From NCBI RefSeq assembly GCF_010093025.1, contig NZ_CP048114.1, positions 2,170,001-2,234,000 on the forward strand: 64,000 nucleotides of DNA. Reading direction: 5' to 3'. Below are positions 36,054 to 45,298 of the stretch, piece after piece. Below the pieces are notes generated by a model. The model ran no database searches. It saw nothing but the letters and a program-made list of their open reading frames with translations, and was not told the origin of the DNA. The number at the start of each line of letters is the position of its first letter. The stretch's first letter is position 1. Position numbers and translations under genes: made by a program. The DNA is from Edaphobacter sp. 12200R-103 (GTDB lineage: Bacteria > Acidobacteriota > Terriglobia > Terriglobales > Acidobacteriaceae).

Positions 36054-36803
36054 ATGAGCAAGCTTTCAGGAAAAGTCGCTGTCGTAACGGGGGCATCAAA
36101 GGGCATCGGCGCCGATATCGCCAAAGGGCTAGCCAGAGAAGGCGCCTCGGTCGTCGTCAACTACGCGGCGAGCAAAGAGGGTGCAGAGAAGGTCGTCTCC
36201 GAGATCACTCAAGCCGGCGGCAACGCTTTTGCCGTGCAGGGAGATGTGGCGAAAGAAGCAGACGTTAATCGCCTCTTTGAGGAGACCCGAAAGGCGTTCG
36301 GCAAGCTGGATGTGCTGGTCAACAACGCTGGCGTCTACCAGTTCTCTCCCATTGAAGAGTTCAGCCCGGAGCTCTACAGCAGACTCTTCAACACGAACGT
36401 TCTGGGGACGCTGCTGGCGACGCGGGAAGCAGTCAAACTGTTTGGTGATAACGGCGGAAGCATCATCAATATCGGTTCTGCGGTGACAGAGCTGCACCCG
36501 CCGACGAGCGCCGTCTACACCGGCACCAAGGGAGCCATCGATTCCATCACAGCGGTCCTCTCCAAGGAACTCGGCCCGAGGAAGATCCGGGTGAATGCCT
36601 TGAATCCCGGAATGATTGAGACAGAAGGTGTGCACAGCGCCGGCTTTATCGGCTCGGACTTTCAGAAGAGCATTGAAGTGGAAGCTCCGCTCGGCCGCAT
36701 CGGCCAGCCAAATGATGTGACCCCGGTTGCGGTCTTTCTGGCCTCCGATGACTCCGGCTGGGTGACCGGCGAGACTATCGTGGCCTCTGGCGGTCATCGC
36801 TAA
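36054..36803 (+). CDS. Short-chain dehydrogenase/reductase (FabG-like)
   Basis: The 249-residue SDR has TGASKGIGADIAKGL, NNAGVYQF, the catalytic Ser of INIGSAV and YTGTK for Tyr and Lys. VNALNPGMIETEG follows, and it ends TIVASGGHR. Such stand-alone SDRs are often glucose- or aldehyde-type dehydrogenases; this one cannot be assigned. The ATG at 36054 has a GAGGTG site. A perfect palindrome just upstream suggests regulated expression. Confidence 0.87.
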   Translation: MSKLSGKVAVVTGASKGIGADIAKGLAREGASVVVNYAASKEGAEKVVSEITQAGGNAFAVQGDVAKEADVNRLFEETRKAFGKLDVLVNNAGVYQFSPIEEFSPELYSRLFNTNVLGTLLATREAVKLFGDNGGSIINIGSAVTELHPPTSAVYTGTKGAIDSITAVLSKELGPRKIRVNALNPGMIETEGVHSAGFIGSDFQKSIEVEAPLGRIGQPNDVTPVAVFLASDDSGWVTGETIVASGGHR

Positions 36804-36825
36804 TAGATACTCCGATATCAACGAA

Positions 36826-36853
36826 AAGGGCGCAGTCCTCTGACTGCGCCCTT
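36826..36853 (-). terminator. Terminator of rho (perfect 12-bp stem)
   Basis: AAGGGCGCAGTC and GACTGCGCCCTT form a 12-bp stem around CTCT. On the minus strand TTTTCG follows the stem directly, 50 bases past the rho stop. It could also end the plus-strand SDR transcript. Confidence 0.75.
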
Positions 36854-36903
36854 ACCATCACCGGACCAGCACCACCCGGACCCGGCGATTCCTTGAGAAG
36901 CTC

Positions 36904-38154
36904 TTAGATCGAGCTCATATTGTGCAGGAACTCCTGATTGTTCCTGGTCTTGGCCAGCTTGTCGGTGAGAAGTTCCATGGCTTCCACCGGCGAGAGCGGG
37001 TTGAGGACCTTGCGAAGGATCCAGACACGCTGCAGGTCTTCTTTCGGGATCAGCAGCTCTTCCTTACGGGTTCCGGAACGCTGAATGTCGATCGCCGGAA
37101 AGACACGCTTGTCGACCAGCTTGCGGTCAAGGATGACTTCCATGTTGCCGGTTCCCTTGAACTCTTCGAAGATGACCTCGTCCATCCTTGAACCGGTATC
37201 GACCAGGGCCGTAGCGATGATGGTGAGCGAGCCGCCCTCTTCGATGTTGCGAGCGGCGCCGAAGAAACGCTTCGGGCGCTGCAGGGCGTTAGAGTCCACA
37301 CCGCCCGAGAGAACCTTGCCGCTGGGAGGAACGATCGTATTGTAGGCGCGGGCGAGTCGCGTGATGGAGTCGAGCAGGATCACGACATCGCGCTTGTGCT
37401 CAACCAGTCGCTTGGCCTTCTCGATGACCATCTCGGCAACCTGCACGTGGCGGGCCGCCGGCTCGTCAAAAGTGGAGCTGATGACCTCTCCCTTGACCGA
37501 TCGCTGCATGTCGGTGACTTCTTCCGGGCGCTCGTCGATGAGAAGGACGATCAGAACGATCTCAGGGTGATTGGCTGTGATGGAATTGGCAATCGCCTGC
37601 AGAAGCATCGTCTTACCGGTTCGGGGAGGAGCGACGATCAGGCCACGCTGTCCCTTGCCTACCGGTGTCAGGAGGTCCATCACACGGCCCGAGATGTTAT
37701 CTCGGACCGTCTCCATCTTGATCCGCTCTTCGGCGTATAGAGGAGTGAGATTGTCGAAGAGGATCTTGTTGCGAGTCTCCTCGGGCGACTCGAAGTTGAT
37801 GGCCTCAATCTTGACCAGTGCGAAGTACTTTTCGCCTTCGTGCGGGGGACGCACGTTGCCGCTGATGGTGTCGCCGGTCTTCAGATCGAACTTGCGGATC
37901 TGGGAGGGCGAGACGTAGATGTCATCGGGACCAGGCAGGTAGTTATAGTCCGGAGAGCGGAGGAAGCCGTAGCCGTCGGGAAGGATCTCGAGCACGCCCT
38001 CGGCAAAGATATGGCCTTCCTTCTCGCTCTGCGCCTGCAGAATCTTGAAGATCAGGTCCTGCTTGCGGAGGCCGCTGGTACCGGCGATATCAAGGCCGCG
38101 CGCCAGTTTGCCCAGTTCGGCAATGTTGTGTTCTTTCAACTCTGAAATTGTCAT
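36904..38154 (-). CDS. rho: Transcription termination factor Rho
   Basis: Rho is the hexameric RNA helicase for factor-dependent termination. The 416-residue protein has the N-terminal Rho_N helix bundle (about 1-45), and a cold-shock-like primary RNA-binding domain with [22 protein letters not shown]. The ATPase core follows with Walker A in [12 protein letters not shown] (171-182), [27 protein letters not shown] and an intact Q-loop/R-loop region. E. coli Rho has 419 residues. No insertion is seen. The upstream gene on the same strand, 157 bases away, is rpoZ. Confidence 0.97.
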   Translation of the reverse strand: MTISELKEHNIAELGKLARGLDIAGTSGLRKQDLIFKILQAQSEKEGHIFAEGVLEILPDGYGFLRSPDYNYLPGPDDIYVSPSQIRKFDLKTGDTISGNVRPPHEGEKYFALVKIEAINFESPEETRNKILFDNLTPLYAEERIKMETVRDNISGRVMDLLTPVGKGQRGLIVAPPRTGKTMLLQAIANSITANHPEIVLIVLLIDERPEEVTDMQRSVKGEVISSTFDEPAARHVQVAEMVIEKAKRLVEHKRDVVILLDSITRLARAYNTIVPPSGKVLSGGVDSNALQRPKRFFGAARNIEEGGSLTIIATALVDTGSRMDEVIFEEFKGTGNMEVILDRKLVDKRVFPAIDIQRSGTRKEELLIPKEDLQRVWILRKVLNPLSPVEAMELLTDKLAKTRNNQEFLHNMSSI

Positions 38155-38311
38155 GGTTTTACCTTGCGATTGGATGTCGGGAACTCGGGCGGGATATGCC
38201 TGAAAGGGAATCTTTCAGATAGCCGGGGGAAAGACCTAGAATTTTATGGGATGGAAATGAGGACTGCGGAAAGGGTTATAGGTTGTGAAGAATGGGCCGA
38301 AGGCCGCGCGA

Positions 38312-38530
38312 CTAAGCCGCGCGGCGCTCCTGCAACTCTACCTTCTGAACCGGGGATTCACCACCGGCGGCTGGCACGGAATCACGAAAACGATCAAGAA
38401 CTTCATTGGTCGTGTCCTGTAGCCGGGTGTTCGGTTTATGCAGCTTGCGAGTTGCCTTCGATGCAAGCTGGCAAAGCTCATAACGGTTCTTTACGTGAGT
38501 GAGGGCTCCAAAAACGAGATCCGAGCGCAT
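38312..38530 (-). CDS. rpoZ: RNA polymerase omega subunit
   Basis: The 72-residue product resembles the omega family: HVKNRYELCQLASKATRKLH fits the conserved NRYxLVxxAAxRARQL helix of RpoZ. Omega helps to assemble and stabilise RNA polymerase, and is a ppGpp contact in E. coli. The C-terminal part (after DTTNEVLDRF) is divergent and not alignable by eye. The second ATG of an ATGATG pair, at 38530, is better spaced from AAGGAG than the first, at 38533. It is followed by rho on the same strand. Confidence 0.75.
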   Translation of the reverse strand: MRSDLVFGALTHVKNRYELCQLASKATRKLHKPNTRLQDTTNEVLDRFRDSVPAAGGESPVQKVELQERRAA

Positions 38531-39091
38531 CATCTTCTCCTTTATTCAATCCGATTGCAGTAAAAAGCGTTCTAGCGCTCACTGTCCGCAATCATAAAAT
38601 CCCGACATGCGGCAGATTCGTTGCATTCCGTCTGCCGCTGCTCATTAGACGCCGAATCCCCAAAAAGGATTCATGCTTCTTGCGTAAATATCTCAAACTA
38701 AACCCGATCTGCCGAAATGAACGGATAGGGAAGCTTCCGCAATTGCCATACCCGGCAATACGGTCCATCATGAAACCCTGTCTCTCCTGGTATCTCAGCG
38801 GCTTAGAGCGCCTGGGTAAAAACAGAAGGAAGCAGAGCAGAATGCCCGGTATTCCTGGCATTCCCTAGGTCTTCGCCCTCCCTATGTGTATCGCGGAAAA
38901 CGGCATCAACCACTAGAGAAAATAAATCCTTCCGCTGCTCGGGTCAATACCTATTTTTGGAGTCTTTCTCCCTGGGACCTCCAAGAAACGGGAGATCGGC
39001 ATGACTTCAAAATCACCTCTCCCGCAGGGAAAACCAACAAAGCCCATATAAATCAGGCGTTTGAAAATTTTTCCTTTGTCTTGAGGCCAGT
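38531..39091. other. Long intergenic region between rpoZ and yifB with inverted repeats
   Basis: This gap of 561 bases has no convincing gene. It carries several short inverted repeats: GCGGCAGA/TCTGCCGC (38609-38638), TTGCC/GGCAA near 38743, and GAATGCC/GGCATTC near 38840. It is AT-richer than the neighbours. It may hold promoters for rpoZ or an uncharacterised small RNA, but nothing here is conclusive. Confidence 0.4.
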
Positions 39092-40684
39092 CTAGCTCCA
39101 GTAGCTGCGGTCCAAGGTTCTGTACTGGATCGCTTCAGCGATGTGTCGAGTACCGATACTTTCGGCCGCATCCAGATCTGCGATGGTGCGTGCCACCTTC
39201 AGGATGCGGTCGTGCGCTCTTGCGCTCAGCCCCTGCTGCTGCATGGCCCTCTCCAGCAGGCGTTCTGCATCGGATTCAAGGACGCAGTAGGTTCTGATCT
39301 GCGGTGTATTCATCTGGGAGTTTGAGAAGACTCTCCGGGAGACGCCCTTGCTCGATCCCCTGGTCCGCTCCTCCGATTCCGTGAAACGCTCGTACTGCCG
39401 GCGCCTTGCCGCCATCACCCGGTCCCGAATCTCTGCCGACCCCTCAGACGCCGCTCCTCCCCGCAGCTCTTTATACTCCACCGCTGGGACCTCGATGTGG
39501 ATGTCGATGCGGTCCAGAAGCGGGCCGCTGACCTTCGAGACGTAACGCTGAATCATCGGAGGCGTACACATACACTCCCGACGCTTGTCGTTGAAGTAGC
39601 CGCAGGGGCAGGGATTCATGGCAGCCGCCAGCATGAATCGGGCCGGAAAGCTCAGGCTCATAGCCGCGCGCGAGATCGTCACGGTCCCGTCTTCGAGCGG
39701 CTGGCGGAGAACTTCGAGCACATTGCGGGGAAACTCCGGCAACTCATCCAGAAAAAGCAGACCATTATGAGCCAGCGAAACCTCGCCGGGGCGCGGAACC
39801 ATTCCGCCACCGATCAGTCCGGCGTCGGAGATGGTGTGATGAGGAGCGCGAAACGGCCGATGGGCGACAAGCCCCTGCTCTCCATCGAGGACACCGGCGA
39901 CGGAATGGATCTTCGTCGTCTCCAGCGCCTCTTCAAACTTCAGAGGCGAAAGAATCGATGGCAACCGCTTCGCCAGCATCGTCTTGCCGGAGCCCGGAGG
40001 ACCGATCATCAGGATATTGTGTCCGCCTGCGGCTGCTACCTCGAGAGCGCGTTTCGCTACATGCTGCCCGCGAACATCCTTGAAGTCGAATGGAAAATGC
40101 TGGGTTTCGTTGAGAATCTCTGTCGCCCTGACCGCAAGAGGAGCAACGGCGAGCGTTCCCGTAGTGGCGGAGTTGAGCAGCTCGCGGACCTCGATCAGGT
40201 GCTTCATGGGATAGACGTTGACCCCTTCGACCACCGCAGCCTCACGCGCATTCGCCGCAGGAACGATCACATTCCGGATCCCGTTCGAGCGCGCAGCCAC
40301 CGCGATCGGCAATGCTCCCGGTACGGCACGAAGAGAACCATCGAGTCCGAGTTCTCCGACCAGCAGAAAATCGTCGAGATCTTTAATGGCCAGTGCACCG
40401 TAGGCGCCGAGAATAGCGACCGCGATGGGAAGATCAAACCCCGATCCTTCTTTCTTCAGGTCCGCAGGAGCGAGATTGATCGTGATCTTCGTAGGAGGGA
40501 TTTCAAATCCGGAGTTCTTGATCGCGGACCGCACACGATCCCGGCTCTCTCGAACCGCCGCATCAGGCAGCCCGACCGTGCTGAACTGTTCCTTGTCGAG
40601 CTTGATCTGCGAGAAGTCGACCTCCACATCGATCAGGTGAGCGTCGATTCCATAAACAGCGGCACTTCTGGCTTTAAAAAGCAT
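39092..40684 (-). CDS. comM: YifB/ComM family Mg chelatase-like AAA+ ATPase
   Basis: The 530-residue protein has an N-terminal Lon-protease-like domain ([36 protein letters not shown]). The Mg-chelatase AAA+ module follows with Walker [19 protein letters not shown], Walker [12 protein letters not shown] and a [16 protein letters not shown] zinc-like Cys motif. ComM acts as a branch-migration helicase during natural transformation in Vibrio; other members are uncharacterised. The ATG at 40684 ([14 protein letters not shown]) matches family starts; a longer frame from 40744 adds 20 unrelated residues. It follows a methyltransferase gene on the same strand. Confidence 0.92.
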   Translation of the reverse strand: MLFKARSAAVYGIDAHLIDVEVDFSQIKLDKEQFSTVGLPDAAVRESRDRVRSAIKNSGFEIPPTKITINLAPADLKKEGSGFDLPIAVAILGAYGALAIKDLDDFLLVGELGLDGSLRAVPGALPIAVAARSNGIRNVIVPAANAREAAVVEGVNVYPMKHLIEVRELLNSATTGTLAVAPLAVRATEILNETQHFPFDFKDVRGQHVAKRALEVAAAGGHNILMIGPPGSGKTMLAKRLPSILSPLKFEEALETTKIHSVAGVLDGEQGLVAHRPFRAPHHTISDAGLIGGGMVPRPGEVSLAHNGLLFLDELPEFPRNVLEVLRQPLEDGTVTISRAAMSLSFPARFMLAAAMNPCPCGYFNDKRRECMCTPPMIQRYVSKVSGPLLDRIDIHIEVPAVEYKELRGGAASEGSAEIRDRVMAARRRQYERFTESEERTRGSSKGVSRRVFSNSQMNTPQIRTYCVLESDAERLLERAMQQQGLSARAHDRILKVARTIADLDAAESIGTRHIAEAIQYRTLDRSYWS

Positions 40685-40797
40685 CGTGAGCCTGGTATGT
40701 CCTTGAGGCAGTGAGGTGTGCGCCGAGTATAGCATCGGCACCATCGATCACCGTTCCCACTGAAGTGGGACAAGATCTCATGCTCTTGCGACCTCAC

Positions 40798-41601
40798 TCA
40801 CAACATCACAGACTGACCTCGGGCAGCCTGAAGCCGTCCGAGGTTGATCCAGTAGCGCGTCTCGAGTTCGACCTGGCCTTCGTCTGCAAATCTCTCGAAA
40901 AAAGTGCGCAGCGATCTCTCGAAATCCTGGTACGCCGGGTGATCTTTCGCAGGACTGTGGGAGAGCGACAGCGTCATCCCCAACAGGTTCTCCCAATCGA
41001 ACCGCATCGTTCCCAGAATCTCTTCGTGATGAAAATCTCGCGGTAGATAAGCTCTCAGCTGCCGGTACACCTCATAGCCGGCATGGGTGTCTGCATGGCT
41101 CTCTGAGAATGCACGGAGCACGTTCTCAAACTCCACATTTTCTGTACGGCCCTCTTCTGTCCTTCCAAACGCAATGATTACAACCCAGCCATCCGGCTTC
41201 AGAATTCGTCGAAACTCGGCGAATGATTTCTCCCGGTCGAACCAGTGCATTGCTCGTCCCGCTGTTACCAGGTCAATCGAAGCAGAAGCTAGCCCGGTTG
41301 CTTCTGCTGTGCCATCCATCACTTGGAAACGAGGATCCTCCTGATGCAGAAATTGGCAGATCTCTCTCATGTCGGCGTTGGGCTCGATCGCGAGTGTCCG
41401 GTTGCCATTTGCGAGGAACACATCGCTGAGCATTCCCGTTCCGGCTCCCACATCCGCCACAGTCCATTCCGCAGTCAGTCCACAAGTAGCACGAAGAACC
41501 GGCAATACGATCTCGGGGGAGTAACGCTCGCGAAAACGGGTATAGTCAAGCGCCTTGCCGCTGAACCGGTGAATGCTCTTCATCCGTGCATTGTCACGCA
41601 T
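40798..41601 (-). CDS. Class I SAM-dependent methyltransferase
   Basis: The 267-residue protein has the Rossmann-like methyltransferase fold: motif I VADVGAGTGMLSDVF, an acidic LAIEPNADM loop, the MDGTAEATGLASASIDLV motif and the AMHWFDREKSFAEFRRILKP segment. It resembles UbiE/COQ5-like small-molecule methyltransferases (Methyltransf_11). A target is not evident. The start may be the ATG at 41601 or the one at 41583. It lies 20 bases after the thiolase gene, so co-transcription is likely. Confidence 0.82.
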   Translation of the reverse strand: MRDNARMKSIHRFSGKALDYTRFRERYSPEIVLPVLRATCGLTAEWTVADVGAGTGMLSDVFLANGNRTLAIEPNADMREICQFLHQEDPRFQVMDGTAEATGLASASIDLVTAGRAMHWFDREKSFAEFRRILKPDGWVVIIAFGRTEEGRTENVEFENVLRAFSESHADTHAGYEVYRQLRAYLPRDFHHEEILGTMRFDWENLLGMTLSLSHSPAKDHPAYQDFERSLRTFFERFADEGQVELETRYWINLGRLQAARGQSVML

Positions 41602-41621
41602 TTGCCGTCAGTGGACAAAGG

Positions 41622-42809
41622 TCAGCCGCGCTCGATGGCCATTGCGACGGAGTTGCCCCCGCCAAGACACAAAGCCGCCACTCCTCTTTTCGCGTCGGTC
41701 CGGATCATCTCGTGAATCAGCGTTACAAAGATCCGAGCGCCACTGGCTCCGATGGGGTGACCGATCGCCACGGCGCCTCCGTTTACGTTGACCTTCGATA
41801 GCGGAAGCCCCAGCTCTTGCGTCACCGCGAGCGCCTGTACGCTGAACGCCTCATTCAATTCATAAAGATCGACGTCATCGTTCGTCCAGCCGGCCTTTTG
41901 AAGCACTTTGCGAACACCAGTGACCGGAGCCATCATCACCCAGCGTGGCTCCACGCCGCTTACCGCATGGGCTCGGATCGTCGCCAGCGGTTTCAGTCCC
42001 AGTTCGCTGGCCTTGCTGGAAGACATGATGACCACTGCGGCAGCCGCATCATTCACTCCAGGAGCATTACCCGCTGTCACGGTTCCTCCAGATTTGAAAG
42101 CAGATTTGAGAGAACCCAGCGCCTCCATGGATGAGTCCTCACGAACGCTCTCGTCGCGCAAGACCAGGGCAGGCACTCCTCCTTTCTTCCGCGAAGGCAC
42201 AGCGACCGGGACTACCTCCGCATCGAAATGGCCTTCACGCCAGGCAGCAGCAGCGCGGCGGTGCGATTCAAGCGCGTAGGCGTCCTGTTCCTGGCGTGTG
42301 ATCCCGTACTTCTGGGCTACCAGCTCGGCGGTCATCCCCATGTGCTGGTCGTCGCAGGCACACCACAGGCCGTCGCGAATCATGGAGTCGATCAGGCTGG
42401 AATCTCCCATGCGAAGTCCCTTGCGTGCTGCGGGAAGAAGATAGGGAGCGTTCGACATCGACTCCATACCGCCGGCGACGACGATCTCTGCATCTCCCAG
42501 AAGAATGTTCTGCGCTCCCAGCGCGATGGCACGCAAGCCGCTTCCGCAGACCATATTGATAGTTAAGGCAGAAACCGAATCGAACAGACCGGCGCGAAGC
42601 GCTGCCTGGCGTGCGGGATTCTGCCCAAGCCCGGCAGAGATCACACAACCCATCACACATTCATCGACAGCGCCCGCGTCGATACCGGCCCGATGCACGG
42701 CTTCAGCAACTGCAAGCGCTCCAAGATCGATCGCAGCAAGATCTGCCAGGGCACCCTGAAATCTTCCGACTGGAGTACGGACGGCCGCAACGATGACGAC
42801 CTCTTTCAT
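41622..42809 (-). CDS. Acetyl-CoA C-acetyltransferase (thiolase)
   Basis: The 395-residue protein is a biosynthetic-type thiolase that condenses two acetyl-CoA or splits acetoacetyl-CoA. The nucleophile Cys88 is in [10 protein letters not shown], the His in [17 protein letters not shown], and the second catalytic Cys in [19 protein letters not shown] is also intact. The ATG at 42809 has an AGAGGTG site and gives the canonical [15 protein letters not shown]; an ATG at 42890 would add 27 unrelated residues. Downstream on the same strand are a methyltransferase and yifB. It is divergent from the Lys/Ala peptide unit. Confidence 0.94.
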   Translation of the reverse strand: MKEVVIVAAVRTPVGRFQGALADLAAIDLGALAVAEAVHRAGIDAGAVDECVMGCVISAGLGQNPARQAALRAGLFDSVSALTINMVCGSGLRAIALGAQNILLGDAEIVVAGGMESMSNAPYLLPAARKGLRMGDSSLIDSMIRDGLWCACDDQHMGMTAELVAQKYGITRQEQDAYALESHRRAAAAWREGHFDAEVVPVAVPSRKKGGVPALVLRDESVREDSSMEALGSLKSAFKSGGTVTAGNAPGVNDAAAAVVIMSSSKASELGLKPLATIRAHAVSGVEPRWVMMAPVTGVRKVLQKAGWTNDDVDLYELNEAFSVQALAVTQELGLPLSKVNVNGGAVAIGHPIGASGARIFVTLIHEMIRTDAKRGVAALCLGGGNSVAMAIERG

Positions 42810-42936
42810 AACGACACCTCTGTGATGCGACAGTATAGGACTCCACCGCGATGCGTTGCACTGCCTGGAATGTCTGCCTGCTTGCCGCAAGTGGGAGATG
42901 GCTCGAAAAAAAATTCTTCTTACCTATCGATTTTTC

Positions 42937-42965
42937 TTGACAGTGAATTTTCGTAAATCTATACC
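42937..42965 (+). promoter_or_regulatory. Strong sigma70-type promoter for the Lys/Ala peptide
   Basis: TTGACA (42937-42942) and TATACC (42960-42965) are separated by exactly 17 bases, after an AT-rich, T-rich stretch. It is the best promoter match in the window. The leader to the ATG at 43027 would be about 55 bases. Confidence 0.75.
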
Positions 42966-43026
42966 TTCGTTAGCTGCAATGAAGTGTGTTGCAGGTTTAT
43001 GTCTAATCACTAGGGAGAATAGGCAA

Positions 43027-43098
43027 ATGGCAACGAAGAAGGCAGCAAAAAAAGCACCGGCCAAAAAGGCAACCAAGAAGGCCGCGAAGAAGAAGTAA
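43027..43098 (+). CDS. 23-residue Lys/Ala-rich peptide (histone H1-tail-like)
   Basis: A 23-residue product contains 11 Lys, 8 Ala, 2 Thr, 1 Pro and the initial Met, arranged as KK doublets separated by one or two small residues. The pattern is that of H1/HC1-type lysine-rich tails that bind nucleic acids. It is too short to hold a folded domain. The ATG follows ACTAGGGAGAATAGGC, and the gene has its own strong promoter (42937) and a perfect terminator (43116-43146). That makes it a complete monocistronic unit. Function is inferred only from composition: DNA or RNA binding, or charge neutralisation. A longer in-frame ORF from 42856 would include the promoter and is unlikely. Confidence 0.75.
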   Translation: MATKKAAKKAPAKKATKKAAKKK

Positions 43099-43115
43099 AT
43101 CGGCAACAGGCAAAC

Positions 43116-43146
43116 AAAAGGGGGACGCTAAAAGCGTCCCCCTTTT
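43116..43146 (+). terminator. Perfect 14-bp terminator after the Lys/Ala peptide
   Basis: AAAAGGGGGACGCT and AGCGTCCCCCTTTT enclose the loop AAA; TTTT ends the stem. The minus-strand version also ends in TTTTG, so it can serve the coiled-coil membrane gene that stops at 43166. Confidence 0.88.
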
Positions 43147-43165
43147 GATTTGCCTGCAAGAGGGG

Positions 43166-43990
43166 CTATGGCGTTGCCGTCTTTGTCTTCGGCGTCGAAA
43201 GGTATCCGGAGACCTTGTTCTTTTCGATTGAGTTCACGACCAGCTCGTACAGTTCAGGATCTTTGCCTGTATAGAACTGAACCGGCTCATCCAGGTTTTT
43301 GTCCTTCTTTTCGATCTCGCGATCATCGGCGCTCACCCTGAGCGTATAGCGCGAGTGTTTCTGGTCAGCCTTCCTGAGCTGCAGCTTGATGGTCGAAAGA
43401 AGGGTGGGCTTCTGTCCCTTCTGGAGCGTGAACTCGTAGTAGTTCCGGTCACCCCTATGCTTCAGGATCTCCAATTCGTCGTGGTTCTTTGCGATCAGGC
43501 CGCTCATCACACCAGCATCGCCGATTGCGCGGGTCAACTGGGTCTTTGTCTGCTCCAGATCGCTCCGGGTAGCAGCGACATCGGTCTTCACGCCGCCTAC
43601 GTCGGTCTTCACGCTGGAGACTTCTGTTGACACTGCGCCGATCTGCTTTTGTGTCGCCGCCTGGGCCTCTTCCAGCTTCTGTTGTGCCAGCTTCTGCTGG
43701 GCGAGAATACTCTGCGCCTTCAGCTCTAGCTGCTTCTGGGTCATTCCCACACTCTGGCCCAGGGTTTCACTGGTAGCCCGCAGGCGAGCGTTGGTCGCAT
43801 CCAGCTTCTGATTCAGCTCCACATTCTTCTGTTCAGCCGCAGTAAGCTTCTGTCCCTCTGCCGTCAGATCCTTCTGCAGGTTGTAGCACCAGATCAATCC
43901 CCCCAGTGCAGCCAATACAGCAATCGCTACAACGGCAAGCAGCGCCCCAGAGACAGACCGCTCTTCTACGTACCCCGTTTGCTCCGCCAT
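43166..43990 (-). CDS. Membrane-anchored coiled-coil protein
   Basis: The 274-residue protein has a short cytoplasmic start, one membrane helix (about 15-36, ALLAVVAIAVLAALGGLIW), then a long heptad-like region rich in Lys, Gln, Glu and Ala (about 38-160). The latter includes repeats of KTDVGGVKTDVAATRSDL type. The C-terminal 100 residues form a mixed beta domain (YYEFTLQKGQKPTLLSTIKL). It is probably an envelope-spanning structural or scaffold protein, but I recognise no family. The ATG at 43990 has an AAGGAGAG site and is preferred over an in-frame 44074 start. It shares the terminator at 43116. Confidence 0.75.
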   Translation of the reverse strand: MAEQTGYVEERSVSGALLAVVAIAVLAALGGLIWCYNLQKDLTAEGQKLTAAEQKNVELNQKLDATNARLRATSETLGQSVGMTQKQLELKAQSILAQQKLAQQKLEEAQAATQKQIGAVSTEVSSVKTDVGGVKTDVAATRSDLEQTKTQLTRAIGDAGVMSGLIAKNHDELEILKHRGDRNYYEFTLQKGQKPTLLSTIKLQLRKADQKHSRYTLRVSADDREIEKKDKNLDEPVQFYTGKDPELYELVVNSIEKNKVSGYLSTPKTKTATP

Positions 43991-44123
43991 CGTACTCTCC
44001 TTCCAAACGCCAGAGTTCCTGAGACACGATACGCCGTATCCAGGTGCATTCTGCTCATGAGGGCAGAATGTCATAACAGACTATATATCGTTCTCAGTTC
44101 TGCAGAAGTCATAGACTAGAGCT

Positions 44124-45191
44124 ATGGCTTCGCCCGATATATGTATTGTGGGGGCAGGCATCATTGGCCTCTCGCTCGCGCTTGAGCTCCACAGCCGTGG
44201 AGCAGAAGTAGTTGTTCTGGAACAGGGGATGCCGCTCGCCGAGGCATCGACCGCGGCGGCCGGCATGCTGGCCGCCGGCGATCCGGAGAATCCGCCCCAA
44301 ATTCGCGCTCTCTCAGAGCTGAGCCGGAACCTCTACCCGGAGTTTTTGAATCGCCTCTTCGATCTCTCAGGAATCGCTGTTCCCTTCCAGACAAGCACTG
44401 CGCTGCAGGAGGTCCTCTCGTCTCACCTGGAGTCTGCGCGCCACCTTACCGTCCTGGCACCTGAGACCCTCTCGCTGATGCTGCCGCAGCTGAACGCGAA
44501 GGACCGGCAGTTCATTCTGCTGGAGGAGAACAGCCTCGACCCGCGTGAGCTGGCGCTGGCACTCGCCGCCTCGGTGAAGACTGCCGGGATCGATCTCCGC
44601 AGCGGCCAGCCTGTCCGGGGAATCCACCAAAACTCCTCAGGCGTGGGGGTTCATACAGCTTCGGGCAAACTCCACTGTGCTCGCGTCGTGGATTGTACCG
44701 GCGCCTGGGGCGTGACGGAGCACTCGGAGCATCGGGTGCGGCCGCTGCCCAGAAAGGGCCAGATGCTCTCGGTCTGCCTGCCCGCGTCGCTTCCGCTGCA
44801 GGTAGTCGTCAGAACCCCCGACATATATATAGTCCCGCGAACGACAGGAGCAGCAGCCGGCCGTGCCATCATCGGGGCTACCGTCGAAGATGCCGGATTC
44901 GATAAGATCGTTCATCCCAATGATGTTGCACACCTCAAAGCCGAAGCCGCGAAGCTTCTGCCACAGATTGCCGACGCGATTGAGATTGAATCATGGGCGG
45001 GCCTGCGGCCGGGATCGACAGATGGGCTTCCTCTGCTGGGTCCGGTAGAAAAGAATATCTTTGTCGCCGGGGGACACTATCGAAACGGCATTCTGCTGGC
45101 TCCCGCAACGGCGCGCGTCATGGCGCAACTGCTGATGGAAGAGCGGCCCCAGATTGATCTTTCGGCCTTCAATCCCTGTCGAATTGCATAG
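44124..45191 (+). CDS. thiO: Glycine oxidase ThiO-like FAD oxidoreductase
   Basis: The 355-residue DAO-family flavoprotein begins with the dinucleotide motif ICIVGAGIIGLSLALEL and has an acidic VVLEQG end of beta2. Later come RVVDCTGAWG, the GRAIIGATVEDAGFDK stretch and the C-terminal WAGLRPGSTDGLPLLGP, followed by GHYRNGILLAPATA. These are the hallmarks of ThiO, which makes the imine used in thiazole synthesis for thiamine. No thiG or thiS is in the window, so another D-amino-acid or glycine oxidase role is possible. It stands alone between two unrelated genes. Confidence 0.8.
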   Translation: MASPDICIVGAGIIGLSLALELHSRGAEVVVLEQGMPLAEASTAAAGMLAAGDPENPPQIRALSELSRNLYPEFLNRLFDLSGIAVPFQTSTALQEVLSSHLESARHLTVLAPETLSLMLPQLNAKDRQFILLEENSLDPRELALALAASVKTAGIDLRSGQPVRGIHQNSSGVGVHTASGKLHCARVVDCTGAWGVTEHSEHRVRPLPRKGQMLSVCLPASLPLQVVVRTPDIYIVPRTTGAAAGRAIIGATVEDAGFDKIVHPNDVAHLKAEAAKLLPQIADAIEIESWAGLRPGSTDGLPLLGPVEKNIFVAGGHYRNGILLAPATARVMAQLLMEERPQIDLSAFNPCRIA

Positions 45192-45231
45192 TCTGGAATC
45201 GCACAGATGTTACGATATTCGCCCGCTCTTC

Positions 45232-45261
45232 GTGACAATCGTTTCTCAGCTGCGCTATAAC
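45232..45261 (+). promoter_or_regulatory. Sigma70-type promoter of citrate synthase
   Basis: GTGACA (45232-45237) and TATAAC (45256-45261) are separated by 18 bases, giving a leader of about 30 bases before the ATG at 45299. Confidence 0.5.
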
Positions 45262-45298
45262 CAGATGTAATTTAGTTTCGTGGGGGAGAAGTTTACTT

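Noticed and set aside
38780..38830. A CTGAGATACCAGG stretch on the minus strand that recalls the thi-box of the TPP riboswitch.
   Set aside because: The second conserved TPP element (GAACCTGATC-like) is missing and the next gene is not for thiamine.
38592..38861. 89-codon minus-strand frame in the rpoZ-yifB gap.
   Set aside because: Composition is erratic, no ribosome site is seen and no relative is known to me; the region looks non-coding.
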